From the NCBI RefSeq assembly GCF_003054245.1, contig NZ_QBKR01000003.1:124001-188000 (forward strand): 64,000 nucleotides of DNA. The letters are read 5' to 3'. Made by a program: the position numbers and the translations under genes. A model generated the notes under the pieces. It saw only the letters and a list, made by a program, of their open reading frames with translations, made no database searches and had not been told where the DNA came from. This document shows positions 15,079 through 23,184 of the stretch, in pieces; the stretch's first letter is position 1; each line of letters starts with the position of its first letter. Source of the DNA: Melghirimyces profundicolus (lineage in GTDB: Bacteria; Bacillota; Bacilli; Thermoactinomycetales; DSM-45169).

Positions 15079-16542
15079 GTGAGCGAAAAGGGAAAAATCA
15101 GCCGCCGTCACTTTTTGAAGATGACGGGGGTGAGTGCGGCGGGTCTTGTCATTGCAAACAGTCTTCCCATGGGACTCGGGGCGGCCAACGCTCAAACTCA
15201 TTCATCCGGTTCCGGCGGCTACGGCAAACTGGTCCCGGATCCGGGAGGCGTGCTGGATTTGCCGGAGGGCTTTCAGTACCGGATCATCTCCGAAGAGGGT
15301 AAGAAGCTCTCCAACGGGGCCCCGATCCCCGGGGACTTTGACGGGATGGCGGCATTTCCGGGGCCGGGGGACACCACGGTCCTCGTACGGAATCATGAGC
15401 TGCGTCCGGAAGACGGTTCGGCCGTCTTCGGAAAGAACCCCTATGACCGATTGGAACCCGGCGGGACCACCGGGATCGTGGTCGGATCGGACCGGAAAAA
15501 AATCCGGGAGTTTGTGACCTCCTCCGGCACCCGGAACAACTGCGCCGGCGGGGCAACTCCTTGGGGGACGTGGTTGACATGCGAAGAAGACCGCACGGAG
15601 GGACACGGTTATGTTTTTGAGGTAATGCCCGACGATCCGGAAAACGATCTGTCGAAGACCCCGATCCGGGAGATGGGTTTCTTTTCCCATGAAGCGGCAG
15701 CCATCGACCCGGCCACCGGGATCACTTATCTGACCGAGGACGATTTCCGTGGCACCATCGATCCGGAGGATCCCCTCAATGACACGCGTTCCAGTTTTCT
15801 TTACCGCTACATCCCGAATGATCGGAGCATGAAACCGGGTGCGCTGCAAAAAGGCGGCAAACTCCAGGCCCTGGCTATTGAAGAAAAGGTTTCGCCCGAT
15901 GCCGATCTGTTCAACCCGGGTCAGCGTTTCGGAGTGATCTGGAAGGATGTGAATTCGGAAGAACCCCACGATGATGCCCTGAAAAAGGGCTGCGTCCGTT
16001 TCAACCGGCTGGAGGGAGCCTTTTTCGCCGCCGGAGCGTTCTGGTTCGACGACACCGCAGGAGGCGAAAAGCGTCTGGGACAAATCTACCGTTACATTCC
16101 GGCGACGGAAACGTTGGAGCTGTTTTATGAAGCCACGGAAGCGAAGAAGATGGAAAGCCCGGACAACATCTGCATGAGCCCCTGGGGCGATCTCTGGTTC
16201 GTGGAAGACGGGGACGGGGAGGACCGGATCATGGGAATCACTCCCGAAGGGGAGATTTACCCCTTTGCCCGGAACCGGCTGAATGACTCGGAGTTGTGCG
16301 GTCCCACCTTTTCCCCGGACGGAAGGACCTTCTTTGTCAACATCCAGAGCCCGGGGCTGACGTTCGCGATCTGGGGACCATTCCAGCAAAAGAATCCCGT
16401 GCGGCGGCGACAGATGGCCCATGCGGCCCCCGGTGAAACCTTCGCTCCGAATACAAAGGGGCTGGAGGAAGCCGTGGAACGGTACGGACTGAGCCCCTTG
16501 GAAGCGGCGGCCTACAGGCGTCACAACGTTCCGTTGGGTTGA
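15079..16542 (+). CDS. phoX: PhoX family alkaline phosphatase, Tat-exported
   Basis: About 487 residues. The GTG at 15079 is preferred since AGGGGG lies 6 nt before it; the ATG at 15064 would contain that ribosome site. A twin-arginine signal (SRRHFLKMTGVSAAG) is followed by the DUF839/PhoX beta-propeller, with NNCAGGATPWGTWLTCEE, EMGFFSHEAAAIDPATG, YLTEDDFRG and SPDNICMSPWGDLWFVEDGDG, motifs that bind the Ca/Fe cofactor in characterised PhoX. The enzyme releases phosphate from organic esters outside the cell. Pho-box-like repeats precede it. A SPOR/NAGPA protein gene follows 25 bp downstream. Confidence 0.93.
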   Translation: MSEKGKISRRHFLKMTGVSAAGLVIANSLPMGLGAANAQTHSSGSGGYGKLVPDPGGVLDLPEGFQYRIISEEGKKLSNGAPIPGDFDGMAAFPGPGDTTVLVRNHELRPEDGSAVFGKNPYDRLEPGGTTGIVVGSDRKKIREFVTSSGTRNNCAGGATPWGTWLTCEEDRTEGHGYVFEVMPDDPENDLSKTPIREMGFFSHEAAAIDPATGITYLTEDDFRGTIDPEDPLNDTRSSFLYRYIPNDRSMKPGALQKGGKLQALAIEEKVSPDADLFNPGQRFGVIWKDVNSEEPHDDALKKGCVRFNRLEGAFFAAGAFWFDDTAGGEKRLGQIYRYIPATETLELFYEATEAKKMESPDNICMSPWGDLWFVEDGDGEDRIMGITPEGEIYPFARNRLNDSELCGPTFSPDGRTFFVNIQSPGLTFAIWGPFQQKNPVRRRQMAHAAPGETFAPNTKGLEEAVERYGLSPLEAAAYRRHNVPLG

Positions 16543-16567
16543 ACGGAGGGAATAGAGGGAATAGCGC

Positions 16568-18133
16568 ATGCGGAAGCCTGTGAGAAAGCCCTTCATCCTG
16601 TTGCTTGTGGTCGTTCTCGTGATGAGCCTCCGTCCTTCGGTGGGTTCGGCGGACGGAAATCGCGGGGGACTGCCGTTGGGTCCCCCGGACCTGCGGGAGA
16701 AGAGGGAAACCCAACCCCTGGCACCGGGGGTGACTTATACCCGGATCGTCCGTGGACAGCCCTCGGAAAAGGATCTTTTCACCGTGGATGTGGCGTTTCA
16801 TGCCACCCGGGAGGAGGCGGAGCGGGAAGCCGCCCGGCTGCGGTCTGACGGGCACCGACCCCGGGTGAAACCGATCCGTGAACGGGCTCCCGACGATCCC
16901 CGGGAGGGGCCCTTGGGTTATCTGGTACGGGTGGGGGCGTTTTCCGATGAAAGCGAAGCGGAGGAACTGAAACAGGAGTTGACGGCCCAGGGATACTCCG
17001 GGCTCCGGGTCGTTTATACCGGAGAGGACGGCGGTCCCACTACAGGCCCCTGGGTGGTTCACGTTCTTGAAATCGACCCCCGATCCTTCAAGGGAAACCT
17101 TGTTCCCCAACTGGGCAAGGACCGGATCCAGGGCAGGGAAACCCTGTCGTCCATGGTCGGCCGGACCGGAGCCCTCGCGGGGGTGAATGGCGGTTATTTC
17201 GTGGTGGGGGAAACGGACGGAACCCCGGGGGATCTGGCGGGTACCTCCGTCATCAACGGGCGCGTGTTGAGCGAAGCGGTCCGGGGACGAACCTCCCTGG
17301 TCCTGCCCTCTGATTCCGGTCAGGGGGCCCGGGTGGCCCCGGTTTCCACAGAGCTGGAGGTTCTCGCCGCCAACGGTGTTCGAAGGGAACTGGACGGGCT
17401 CAACCGCCGCCCCGGACTCATCCGGGGATGCGGCGGATCCGGCGGGGACCGGCCGACAGAGGAGCCCAAGCATGACTACACCTGCACCGATGACAGCGAA
17501 CTGATCCGGTTTACTTCCGCCTTCGGTGACCAAACACCCGGAGGTGAGGGGACGGAGGCGGTGTTGGACGCCTCGGGACGGGTTCTTGAGATCCGGACGG
17601 ACCGGGGCGGACCGATTCCGGAAAAGGGATCGGTCCTGGCCGCCACCGGGGAGGCGCGGGGCTGGCTGCAACAATACGCCCGTCCCGGGACCCGGTTGAC
17701 CTTTGAAACCCGGGTCCAAGCGGGAAGGCATCGTCTGCCTCTCTCCCCCCGTATGCATATTCTCAACGGCGGACCGCGGTTGCTCAAAGACGGGGAGCCG
17801 GCGATCACGGCCGTCAGGGAAGGATTTCATTGGAAAGAGAACCCCGAATTTTACTACCGCTTCGGAGCTCGGCGCAATCCGCGCACCCTCGCCGGGATTA
17901 CGGAACAGGGCCGTCTTCTGCTGGTGACGGTGGACGGCCGCAACCCGGGTACCAGCATCGGGGCCAGTTTCAAGGAAAGTGCCCGGATTTTAAAGGCGTT
18001 GGGTGCACGGGAAGGGTTGAACCTGGATGGAGGGGGATCCACCACCATGACGGTCGAAGACCGGGTGGTCAACCACCCTTCCGACCCGACCGGAGAACGT
18101 CCCATCGCGGATGCACTGTTGATCAGGGAGTGA
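16568..18133 (+). CDS. Secreted SPOR plus phosphodiester glycosidase (NAGPA) protein
   Basis: A 521-residue exported protein. A signal peptide (FILLLVVVLVMSLRPSVGSA) precedes two SPOR-like stretches (FTVDVAFHATREEAEREAARL and YLVRVGAFSDESEAEELKQEL, residues ~70-155), which in other proteins bind denuded peptidoglycan. Residues ~175-520 form a phosphodiester glycosidase (NAGPA, PF09992) domain with ALAGVNGGYFVVGETDGTPGD, LAGITEQGRLLLVTVDGR and the signature LNLDGGGSTTMTVEDRVVNHPSD. NAGPA-like enzymes cleave sugar-1-phosphodiester links, so a wall-polymer substrate is plausible. The start ATG is near GGAGGGAATAGAGGGAATA. It probably forms a two-gene unit with phoX. Confidence 0.88.
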   Translation: MRKPVRKPFILLLVVVLVMSLRPSVGSADGNRGGLPLGPPDLREKRETQPLAPGVTYTRIVRGQPSEKDLFTVDVAFHATREEAEREAARLRSDGHRPRVKPIRERAPDDPREGPLGYLVRVGAFSDESEAEELKQELTAQGYSGLRVVYTGEDGGPTTGPWVVHVLEIDPRSFKGNLVPQLGKDRIQGRETLSSMVGRTGALAGVNGGYFVVGETDGTPGDLAGTSVINGRVLSEAVRGRTSLVLPSDSGQGARVAPVSTELEVLAANGVRRELDGLNRRPGLIRGCGGSGGDRPTEEPKHDYTCTDDSELIRFTSAFGDQTPGGEGTEAVLDASGRVLEIRTDRGGPIPEKGSVLAATGEARGWLQQYARPGTRLTFETRVQAGRHRLPLSPRMHILNGGPRLLKDGEPAITAVREGFHWKENPEFYYRFGARRNPRTLAGITEQGRLLLVTVDGRNPGTSIGASFKESARILKALGAREGLNLDGGGSTTMTVEDRVVNHPSDPTGERPIADALLIRE

Positions 18134-18195
18134 GATGAATAGAATGAACAACCCCCGGTTTTCCTTGGAAAGCCGGGGTTAAATGGTTCACATCA

Positions 18196-18223
18196 AACCA
18201 CCCCGCTGACCGGGGTGGTTTTC
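18196..18223 (+). terminator. Terminator after the NAGPA gene
   Basis: AACCACCCCG (18196-18205) pairs perfectly with CGGGGTGGTT (18211-18220), then TT. A second hairpin without a T-tract (18150-18180) precedes it. Confidence 0.8.
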
Positions 18224-18641
18224 ATTATGAATCCAGCGATCGGGCGGCTGCCGTTACCAAAGCGATTGTCTGATGGACGGAGGTTCTTCGTTCCCCGCGG
18301 AACTTTGTGTCGATATAAACGCTCTTGTCCTCGGGATCATTGTCCAGGGCGGCGTTATGGAGGTGGCCACCGGGGATGTCGGTCTGCTCCGAGCGCGATC
18401 CGGAGCCGGTTGGAGCGATAGTGACTTTCGTTCGAGAGATAGCTTCTCCCGCCACCGGAGCGGGCTCTCGAATTGGGTGTCGGTCCGCCGGCATGGGATA
18501 CATAAGGGCCGGAGTATTCCGGCGGCAGCCACTCGGACTGATTTGCAGTTTTGAATGGAGCATCAGCCCCTCGCTCATACTAAATGTCGGGTGAACTGAA
18601 GTCTAAGAGCCTGTACACGGCTCGACAAGGAGGGGCAACGC
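18224..18641 (-). other. Region without a recognised gene; one protein-like minus-strand ORF
   Basis: A minus-strand ORF (18225-18578, up to 117 codons) has a protein-like second half (VYIDTKFRGERRTSVHQTIALVTAAARSLDS) but no recognisable start signal or family. It may be a gene remnant. The last 60 bp lead into the MFS gene. Confidence 0.25.
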
Positions 18642-20108
18642 TTGGCTGAAAAGGGAGATAACAAAAAACAGCGATTTTCGATCAAAATAAAGTCAAAACA
18701 AAGATTGGAGCAAGAGGATGTTACCGTTGTAGATATGGAAGTCGCAAAAAAGGCGGTTGCGGCTACAGGGCTTGGTAATGCCATGGAATGGTTTGACTTT
18801 GGCATTTATTCTTATTTGGCTGTGACGATCGGCAAAGTCTTTTTTCCTGAAATGACCGGGGGTGTGCAATTGATTTATACCTTTGCCACCTTTGCCGTCG
18901 CCTTTCTTGTCCGTCCGTTGGGTGGTTTGTTTTTCGGGATGTTGGGCGATCGATTGGGACGCAAAAAAGTGTTGGCGATGACGTTGATAGTGATGGCGAT
19001 CTCTACCTTAAGTATCGGCTTGATTCCAAGTTATACAACGATTGGCTCGACGGCAACCATATTATTGTTAATCGCCAGATTGGTCCAGGGATTCTCGACC
19101 GGCGGGGAGTATGCAGGTGCCATGACTTTTATCGCCGAATCGACGCCGGACAAGAAGCGAGGGGTTATGGCAAGCGGATTAGAAGTGGGCACCTTAATTG
19201 GATATATTGCCGGGGCCGGTCTCGTCACTTTGCTTACTTTTATTTTAGGATCGGAAACTATGGTGAATTGGGGGTGGCGAATTCCATTTTTGATCGCTGG
19301 ACCTATTGGTTTCATCGGCTTCTACTTGCGTAATCGTTTAGAGGAAACCCCCGCATTTGAAGCTATGGAAGAAGCAAGGAATGATCGTCAACATCTGTCT
19401 ATGAAGGACATATTCATTTCTCATTGGAGGACTTTGCTGATTGGCATGATCGTGGTATTCTTTTATAACGTTGTGAACTACATGGTTTTGTCCTATATGC
19501 CTTCGCATTTATCCGCCGTGCTTGGTTATGGGGAAACGAAAGGGCTCTTGTTAGTTGTAATCATCATGTTGATTATGGTGCCAATTGTAATTATGATGGG
19601 TTATTTTGGTGACCGCATTGGCGCGAAGCGAATTGTTCAGGGCGGATTGATCGGATTGATATTCTTATCAATTCCATCGTTTTTGTTAATCGCAAGCGGC
19701 AATATTTGGATGGTTTTTTTAGGGTTGATGATGTTGGCCGTCTTTTCGTCTTCCTTCCAAGGAACGATGCCGTCGCTGTTGCCTTCGTTATTCTTTACGG
19801 AAGTAAGATACGGGGCGCTGGCTATTACGTATAATATATCGGCTTCATTATTTGGCGGTACGACACCCTTAGTTGTGTCCTGGTTGATTAATTTAACGGC
19901 AGACCGGCTGGTACCGGCATATTATCTTGTTTTCGCTTCCCTTATCGGCATTTTTGTAGTGACGTATTTTGTTAAAGATACCACAGGCAAATCGCTTCGT
20001 GGGTCGCCGCCGGCGGTGGAAGAGAAACAGGAAATAAGGGATGTTCTAGAAAAGCCTGAAGAAGCCTTATGGTGGAAAGAAGAAAAAAACAAAATCGATG
20101 AGCCATAA
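18642..20108 (+). CDS. MFS transporter, ProP/OusA-type osmoprotectant:H+ symporter
   Basis: A 488-residue, 12-helix major facilitator of the metabolite:H+ symporter family. Diagnostic segments are GNAMEWFDFGIYSYLA, the loop motif GMLGDRLGRKKVLAMTL, RLVQGFSTGGEYAGAMTFIAESTPDKKRG and GWRIPFLIAGPIGFIGFYLRNRLEETPAF. ProP-type members import proline, glycine betaine or ectoine with protons. A hydrophilic N-terminus (~35 residues) and an acidic C-terminal tail flank the membrane core. The TTG start follows AGGAGGGG. Codon use is clearly AT-richer than in adjacent genes (TTA, ATT, GTT common), so recent acquisition is possible. Confidence 0.9.
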   Translation: MAEKGDNKKQRFSIKIKSKQRLEQEDVTVVDMEVAKKAVAATGLGNAMEWFDFGIYSYLAVTIGKVFFPEMTGGVQLIYTFATFAVAFLVRPLGGLFFGMLGDRLGRKKVLAMTLIVMAISTLSIGLIPSYTTIGSTATILLLIARLVQGFSTGGEYAGAMTFIAESTPDKKRGVMASGLEVGTLIGYIAGAGLVTLLTFILGSETMVNWGWRIPFLIAGPIGFIGFYLRNRLEETPAFEAMEEARNDRQHLSMKDIFISHWRTLLIGMIVVFFYNVVNYMVLSYMPSHLSAVLGYGETKGLLLVVIIMLIMVPIVIMMGYFGDRIGAKRIVQGGLIGLIFLSIPSFLLIASGNIWMVFLGLMMLAVFSSSFQGTMPSLLPSLFFTEVRYGALAITYNISASLFGGTTPLVVSWLINLTADRLVPAYYLVFASLIGIFVVTYFVKDTTGKSLRGSPPAVEEKQEIRDVLEKPEEALWWKEEKNKIDEP

Positions 20109-20388
20109 TGAAGTTCTGGAATCGAATTCTTCCATCGGTGCCATAGGGTGAAATAGAACTGGTGGTCCTGTTGTTATAACCACCGAAATTTTAACCTTCC
20201 GAATCCAACATAATTTATACCCCAAAAAAGGTGCATGATGAAACCGAAGAAATCCATCAGCCTTTCCTTGAAAAACGGGGCTTGATCCAGGGTCGCATGC
20301 ACTGCCCCCGACTCCTCCGTGTAGGAAAAGGAGATTGGAACGGTTTTAAGCAAGGAGTGAAGATGAAAGAGATGACTCGCCAGCTTTA

Positions 20389-20696
20389 GAAGCGGTGTGA
20401 AAAAGTGAGCGGCAGCATTTACCCAAAGCCGCTCCGGCTGCACTCACCGAGCACAAGTCTCGCCTGGGTCGCTTCTCTCCCCGGTCTCGCTATGCTGTCC
20501 TGCAGCGATGCAGGCACTGTCCGCTCCGAATCATCCTGCTGCGGGCAGGGGCAAACACCTTCGGATGCAACACAGAGAAGCTATTGCCCCTGAACGCCCT
20601 TGCAGGCTGATTCTCCGCTGGGCAGGACAGCAAAGTCGCTATTTTGGGAAAACGCTTCCCCTTTTCTCGAATCGAACATGTAATCACAACGCTTTT
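20389..20696 (+). repeat. Dispersed inverted-repeat (MITE-like) element, long copy
   Basis: The ends are GAAGCGGTGTGA (20389-20400) and TCACAACGCTTT (20685-20696), a near-perfect terminal inverted repeat. The first ~70 bp and last ~60 bp match, in reverse orientation, the element at 61294-61423. About 170 bp of extra sequence in the middle, from about 20461 to 20634, is absent from the other copy. It encodes no plausible protein. Confidence 0.75.
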
Positions 20697-20884
20697 AGAG
20701 TCATTTCGTTGTGAAATATGGATCTGTCATAAGGCTTGATCTTCCCAGTGACCGATTTCTTATGGGCACTGGGATTTTGTTTTGTCATCACCTTCGGATT
20801 CGGGGACCGGTTCTTCGAGGGACGTATGGGTGCCAACTGCTTGATTTCGGAACTCAAAAGAGCACGTATATCTATACCTTTTCT

Positions 20885-20913
20885 TTGTCAATTTTCAATA
20901 AAGTGCTTAACAA
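20885..20913 (+). promoter_or_regulatory. Possible promoter of the aminolipid operon
   Basis: TTGTCA (20885-20890), a 17-bp spacer and TAACAA (20908-20913) give an acceptable SigA-type promoter about 80 bp before the first gene. Confidence 0.35.
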
Positions 20914-20995
20914 CTGCTAATGGGTCTTCAACAGAGATCGTTTACGATGATCAATCGGAAGATACAATCCATCACCCATGAGAGGAACGATTTGC

Positions 20996-21748
20996 ATGAC
21001 AATGACGGAGAACGCCCGGCTGACCGTCAAATTGGCCCGCAGTGAAGAGGAGTTGGAGCGCGTTTTTCGCCTTCGGTATGAGGTCTTTGTTGAGGAAGGC
21101 AACGCCACGGGTCTGTCGCGATCTTCCCGGATGGAACAGGATCGGTTTGACCCGGTCTGCGACCATCTGATGGTACGGAAGGAGCCCGAAGGGGAGGTGG
21201 TGGGCACGTATCGCCTGTTGCCGGGCGATCGCGCGATGCAACACGGGGGTTTTTACTCCGAGACGGAATTCGACCTCGGTGCGTTCAGAACAAAGATGCC
21301 GGAGACCCTGGAACTGGGACGGAGTTGTGTGGCCGAAGGGTATCGGGATGGGCGGGTGATCCGGATGTTGTGGTCCGGTATCGCGGATTATCTGCGGATG
21401 AACGGTTACCGATATCTCATCGGCTGCGCCAACCTGTATCCGGATGGGATGGAATCATTGAACCGTCTGTATACCCATCTGTGCCAAACCGGAGTTTTGA
21501 CGCAGGAGTACGGAATTCATCCCCATTCGGATCACCGGATCCCCCGGCTTTCCCTCTTGAGTGAGTTGCCGGATGAAAAGGAGATTATGCGGATCCTTCC
21601 TCCCTTGATGAAAGGGTACCGCTGGTTGGGAGCAAAAATCGGGGGAGATCCCGCCTACGACCCCAACTTTGGTTCCTATGATTTTTTTGTGATTCTTCAC
21701 AATGCAAATGTGATGAAAAAATATCGCAGTCGGTTTCTGAACCGGTGA
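20996..21748 (+). CDS. OlsB-like N-acyltransferase (acyl-ornithine/amino-acid lipid type)
   Basis: 250 residues from the ATG at 20996, chosen because AGAGGA lies 9 nt upstream; an earlier ATG at 20978 contains that ribosome site. It belongs to the acetyltransf_5/COG3176 GNAT group: ARSEEELERVFRLRYEVFVEEG, EVVGTYRLLPGDRA, and the segment LELGRSCVAEGYRDGRVIRMLWSGIADYLRMNGYRYLIGCANL. OlsB uses acyl-ACP to N-acylate ornithine in the first step of ornithine-lipid synthesis; related enzymes make other N-acyl amino acids. The LpxL-type acyltransferase gene 18 bp downstream could supply the second acylation, so the pair may make an aminolipid. Confidence 0.8.
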   Translation: MTMTENARLTVKLARSEEELERVFRLRYEVFVEEGNATGLSRSSRMEQDRFDPVCDHLMVRKEPEGEVVGTYRLLPGDRAMQHGGFYSETEFDLGAFRTKMPETLELGRSCVAEGYRDGRVIRMLWSGIADYLRMNGYRYLIGCANLYPDGMESLNRLYTHLCQTGVLTQEYGIHPHSDHRIPRLSLLSELPDEKEIMRILPPLMKGYRWLGAKIGGDPAYDPNFGSYDFFVILHNANVMKKYRSRFLNR

Positions 21749-21766
21749 CGGGGGAGGGGAGAGAGG

Positions 21767-22687
21767 GTGTACGACTGGCTCGCTCGGGTCACGGCCGGGG
21801 AGGGGAGCCTGGGGAAGTGGTCCCGCCGGCTGGAGACCATTCCCGAAAGCATGGCTCTCCCGTTGTTTCAATCGGCGGGATGGGTGCTGTATGGGTATGA
21901 TCGGGATCTTCGGGAGAGGGTTCGGAAAAACCTGGGGGAATGGGGCCCCTCCCGGCGGTTTGCCAAACAAATCTCCCGCCGTTACTTCACCCATCTGGCG
22001 GTTTTGCTGTACGAGCTCCTTTGCGCCGACAAATTCCTGAACCGTACGGGGGATGAGCGGATCGCGATTTCGGGGGAACATCACTTGAAGGAAACTTTGC
22101 AGAGGGGAAAGGGCGCCATTCTGTTTGCACCCCACACCGGGAATTTTTTCTACTGTTACTGGTATTTATCCCGTCTGTATCCCTGCCTGACGGTGGCCAC
22201 CGCCGGCAGCGCGGAGCTTCGCCCGCTTTACCTTCGATTCCGGAATATGGGCTGTGAAGGCTTGGATTATGACCAAACCCCTCCGATCACCTTAATGAAA
22301 AGGCTGCGAAATCATCTGAAACAAAACGGAGTGGTGTTTCTCCTGGGCGATTTCTGGAGGCCGACTTTCCAACCCTCCCGGCTGTTCGGAAAACCCACCC
22401 GAAGCCCGTCGGGTACCGCCGTCCTGTCGATCGAAGGGGAAATCCCGGTGATTCCCTGCCTGGGTACGCGCACCCGTGATTACCGTCATCAGTTAACCCT
22501 GTATCCACCTCTTCACCTGTATCGTCGATACGACCGGACCCGCATTCGCGAAGCCGTTAACCACCTCAATATCCAATTGGAGCAGATGATCCGGGAACAG
22601 CCGGAGCAGTGGCTGTATTGGTTTGATGTTCATCATCGCTGGGAAGATTCCGCGGATAACAACGGAACGGGCAGGGAGAGCCGTTAA
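21767..22687 (+). CDS. LpxL/HtrB-like lysophospholipid acyltransferase
   Basis: A 306-residue acyltransferase of the lipid A lauroyl-transferase superfamily (PF03279). The catalytic HX4D/E-like block is seen in GKGAILFAPHTGNFFYCYWYLSRL, followed by VVFLLGDFWRPTFQPSRLFGKPTRSPSGTAVLSIEGEIPVIP and EQWLYWFDVHHRW. Gram-positive bacteria have no lipid A, so a different acyl acceptor is needed; the upstream OlsB-like enzyme suggests an N-acyl amino acid. The GTG start follows GGGGAGGGGAGAGAG. It is the second gene of a four-gene run with short spacings. Confidence 0.8.
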   Translation: MYDWLARVTAGEGSLGKWSRRLETIPESMALPLFQSAGWVLYGYDRDLRERVRKNLGEWGPSRRFAKQISRRYFTHLAVLLYELLCADKFLNRTGDERIAISGEHHLKETLQRGKGAILFAPHTGNFFYCYWYLSRLYPCLTVATAGSAELRPLYLRFRNMGCEGLDYDQTPPITLMKRLRNHLKQNGVVFLLGDFWRPTFQPSRLFGKPTRSPSGTAVLSIEGEIPVIPCLGTRTRDYRHQLTLYPPLHLYRRYDRTRIREAVNHLNIQLEQMIREQPEQWLYWFDVHHRWEDSADNNGTGRESR

Positions 22688-22688
22688 G

Positions 22689-23168
22689 ATGGAAGAGGCG
22701 GCTTACATGCTGATCCGGGAGTATGGGTATCCATTGTTGTTCATGGTGATTCTGGCGGGGATCATCGGTTTTCCCCTCCCCGACGAGGGGTTGCTGATTT
22801 ATGCCGGTGTCCTGGCCGCCAAAGGTTGGTTGGACCCTCTGTCTTCCTTCGGATGTGGTGTATTCGCCGTTCTCCTCGGTTCCTTGATCAATTACAGGGT
22901 GGCTTCCCTTCCCCGTCGGCGGTGGCTGATCCGGTGGGGAAGAAAATGGGGGTTGTCAAAGAAGCGGATTCGGACTTCCCTTAAGCTGATAAACCGATAC
23001 GGTGGTTGGGCGGTGGCTGTTTCCTATTTTGTTCCCGGAGTCCGCATGGGAACAGCTTACACGGCCGGTCTGGTTCGCCTGCGTCTTCAGACCTTCGCCG
23101 TCGGATCCTTCGCGGGAGCTCTGGTCTGGGTCGGTTTTTATCTTTGGATCGGTTGGATGCTGGTCTGA
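22689..23168 (+). CDS. DedA family membrane protein
   Basis: 159 residues; the ATG at 22689 comes one base after the stop of the acyltransferase gene, with GGGAGAG upstream. Features of the DedA/SNARE-associated (VTT) family are GFPLPDEGLLIYAGVLAAKG near the N-terminus, LGSLINYRVASL, and the amphipathic segment with FVPGVRMGTAYTAGLVRLRLQTFAVGSFAGALVWVGFYLWIG. DedA proteins act in membrane lipid homeostasis; some are undecaprenyl-phosphate or phospholipid translocases. It is shorter than most (usually ~200 residues). The acyltransferase neighbourhood fits a lipid role. Confidence 0.88.
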   Translation: MEEAAYMLIREYGYPLLFMVILAGIIGFPLPDEGLLIYAGVLAAKGWLDPLSSFGCGVFAVLLGSLINYRVASLPRRRWLIRWGRKWGLSKKRIRTSLKLINRYGGWAVAVSYFVPGVRMGTAYTAGLVRLRLQTFAVGSFAGALVWVGFYLWIGWMLV

Positions 23169-23184
23169 ATAAGGGGGAGATACC

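Larger units (their letters stand above)
20109..20995. other. 887-bp gap with a dispersed repeat and a possible promoter
   Basis: A weak hairpin after the MFS gene pairs GGTGGT (20162-20167) with ACCACC (20180-20185). A decayed reading frame of unknown origin occupies ~20225-20388, and the inverted-repeat element occupies 20389-20696. No intact gene is visible. Confidence 0.5.

Noticed and set aside
15202-17830. Long minus-strand ORFs opposite phoX and the NAGPA gene
   Set aside because: Both sit opposite genes with clear motifs and have no start signals.
18150-18180. Hairpin directly after the NAGPA gene as a terminator
   Set aside because: The stem has a bulge and no T-tract; the hairpin at 18196-18223 is the better candidate.
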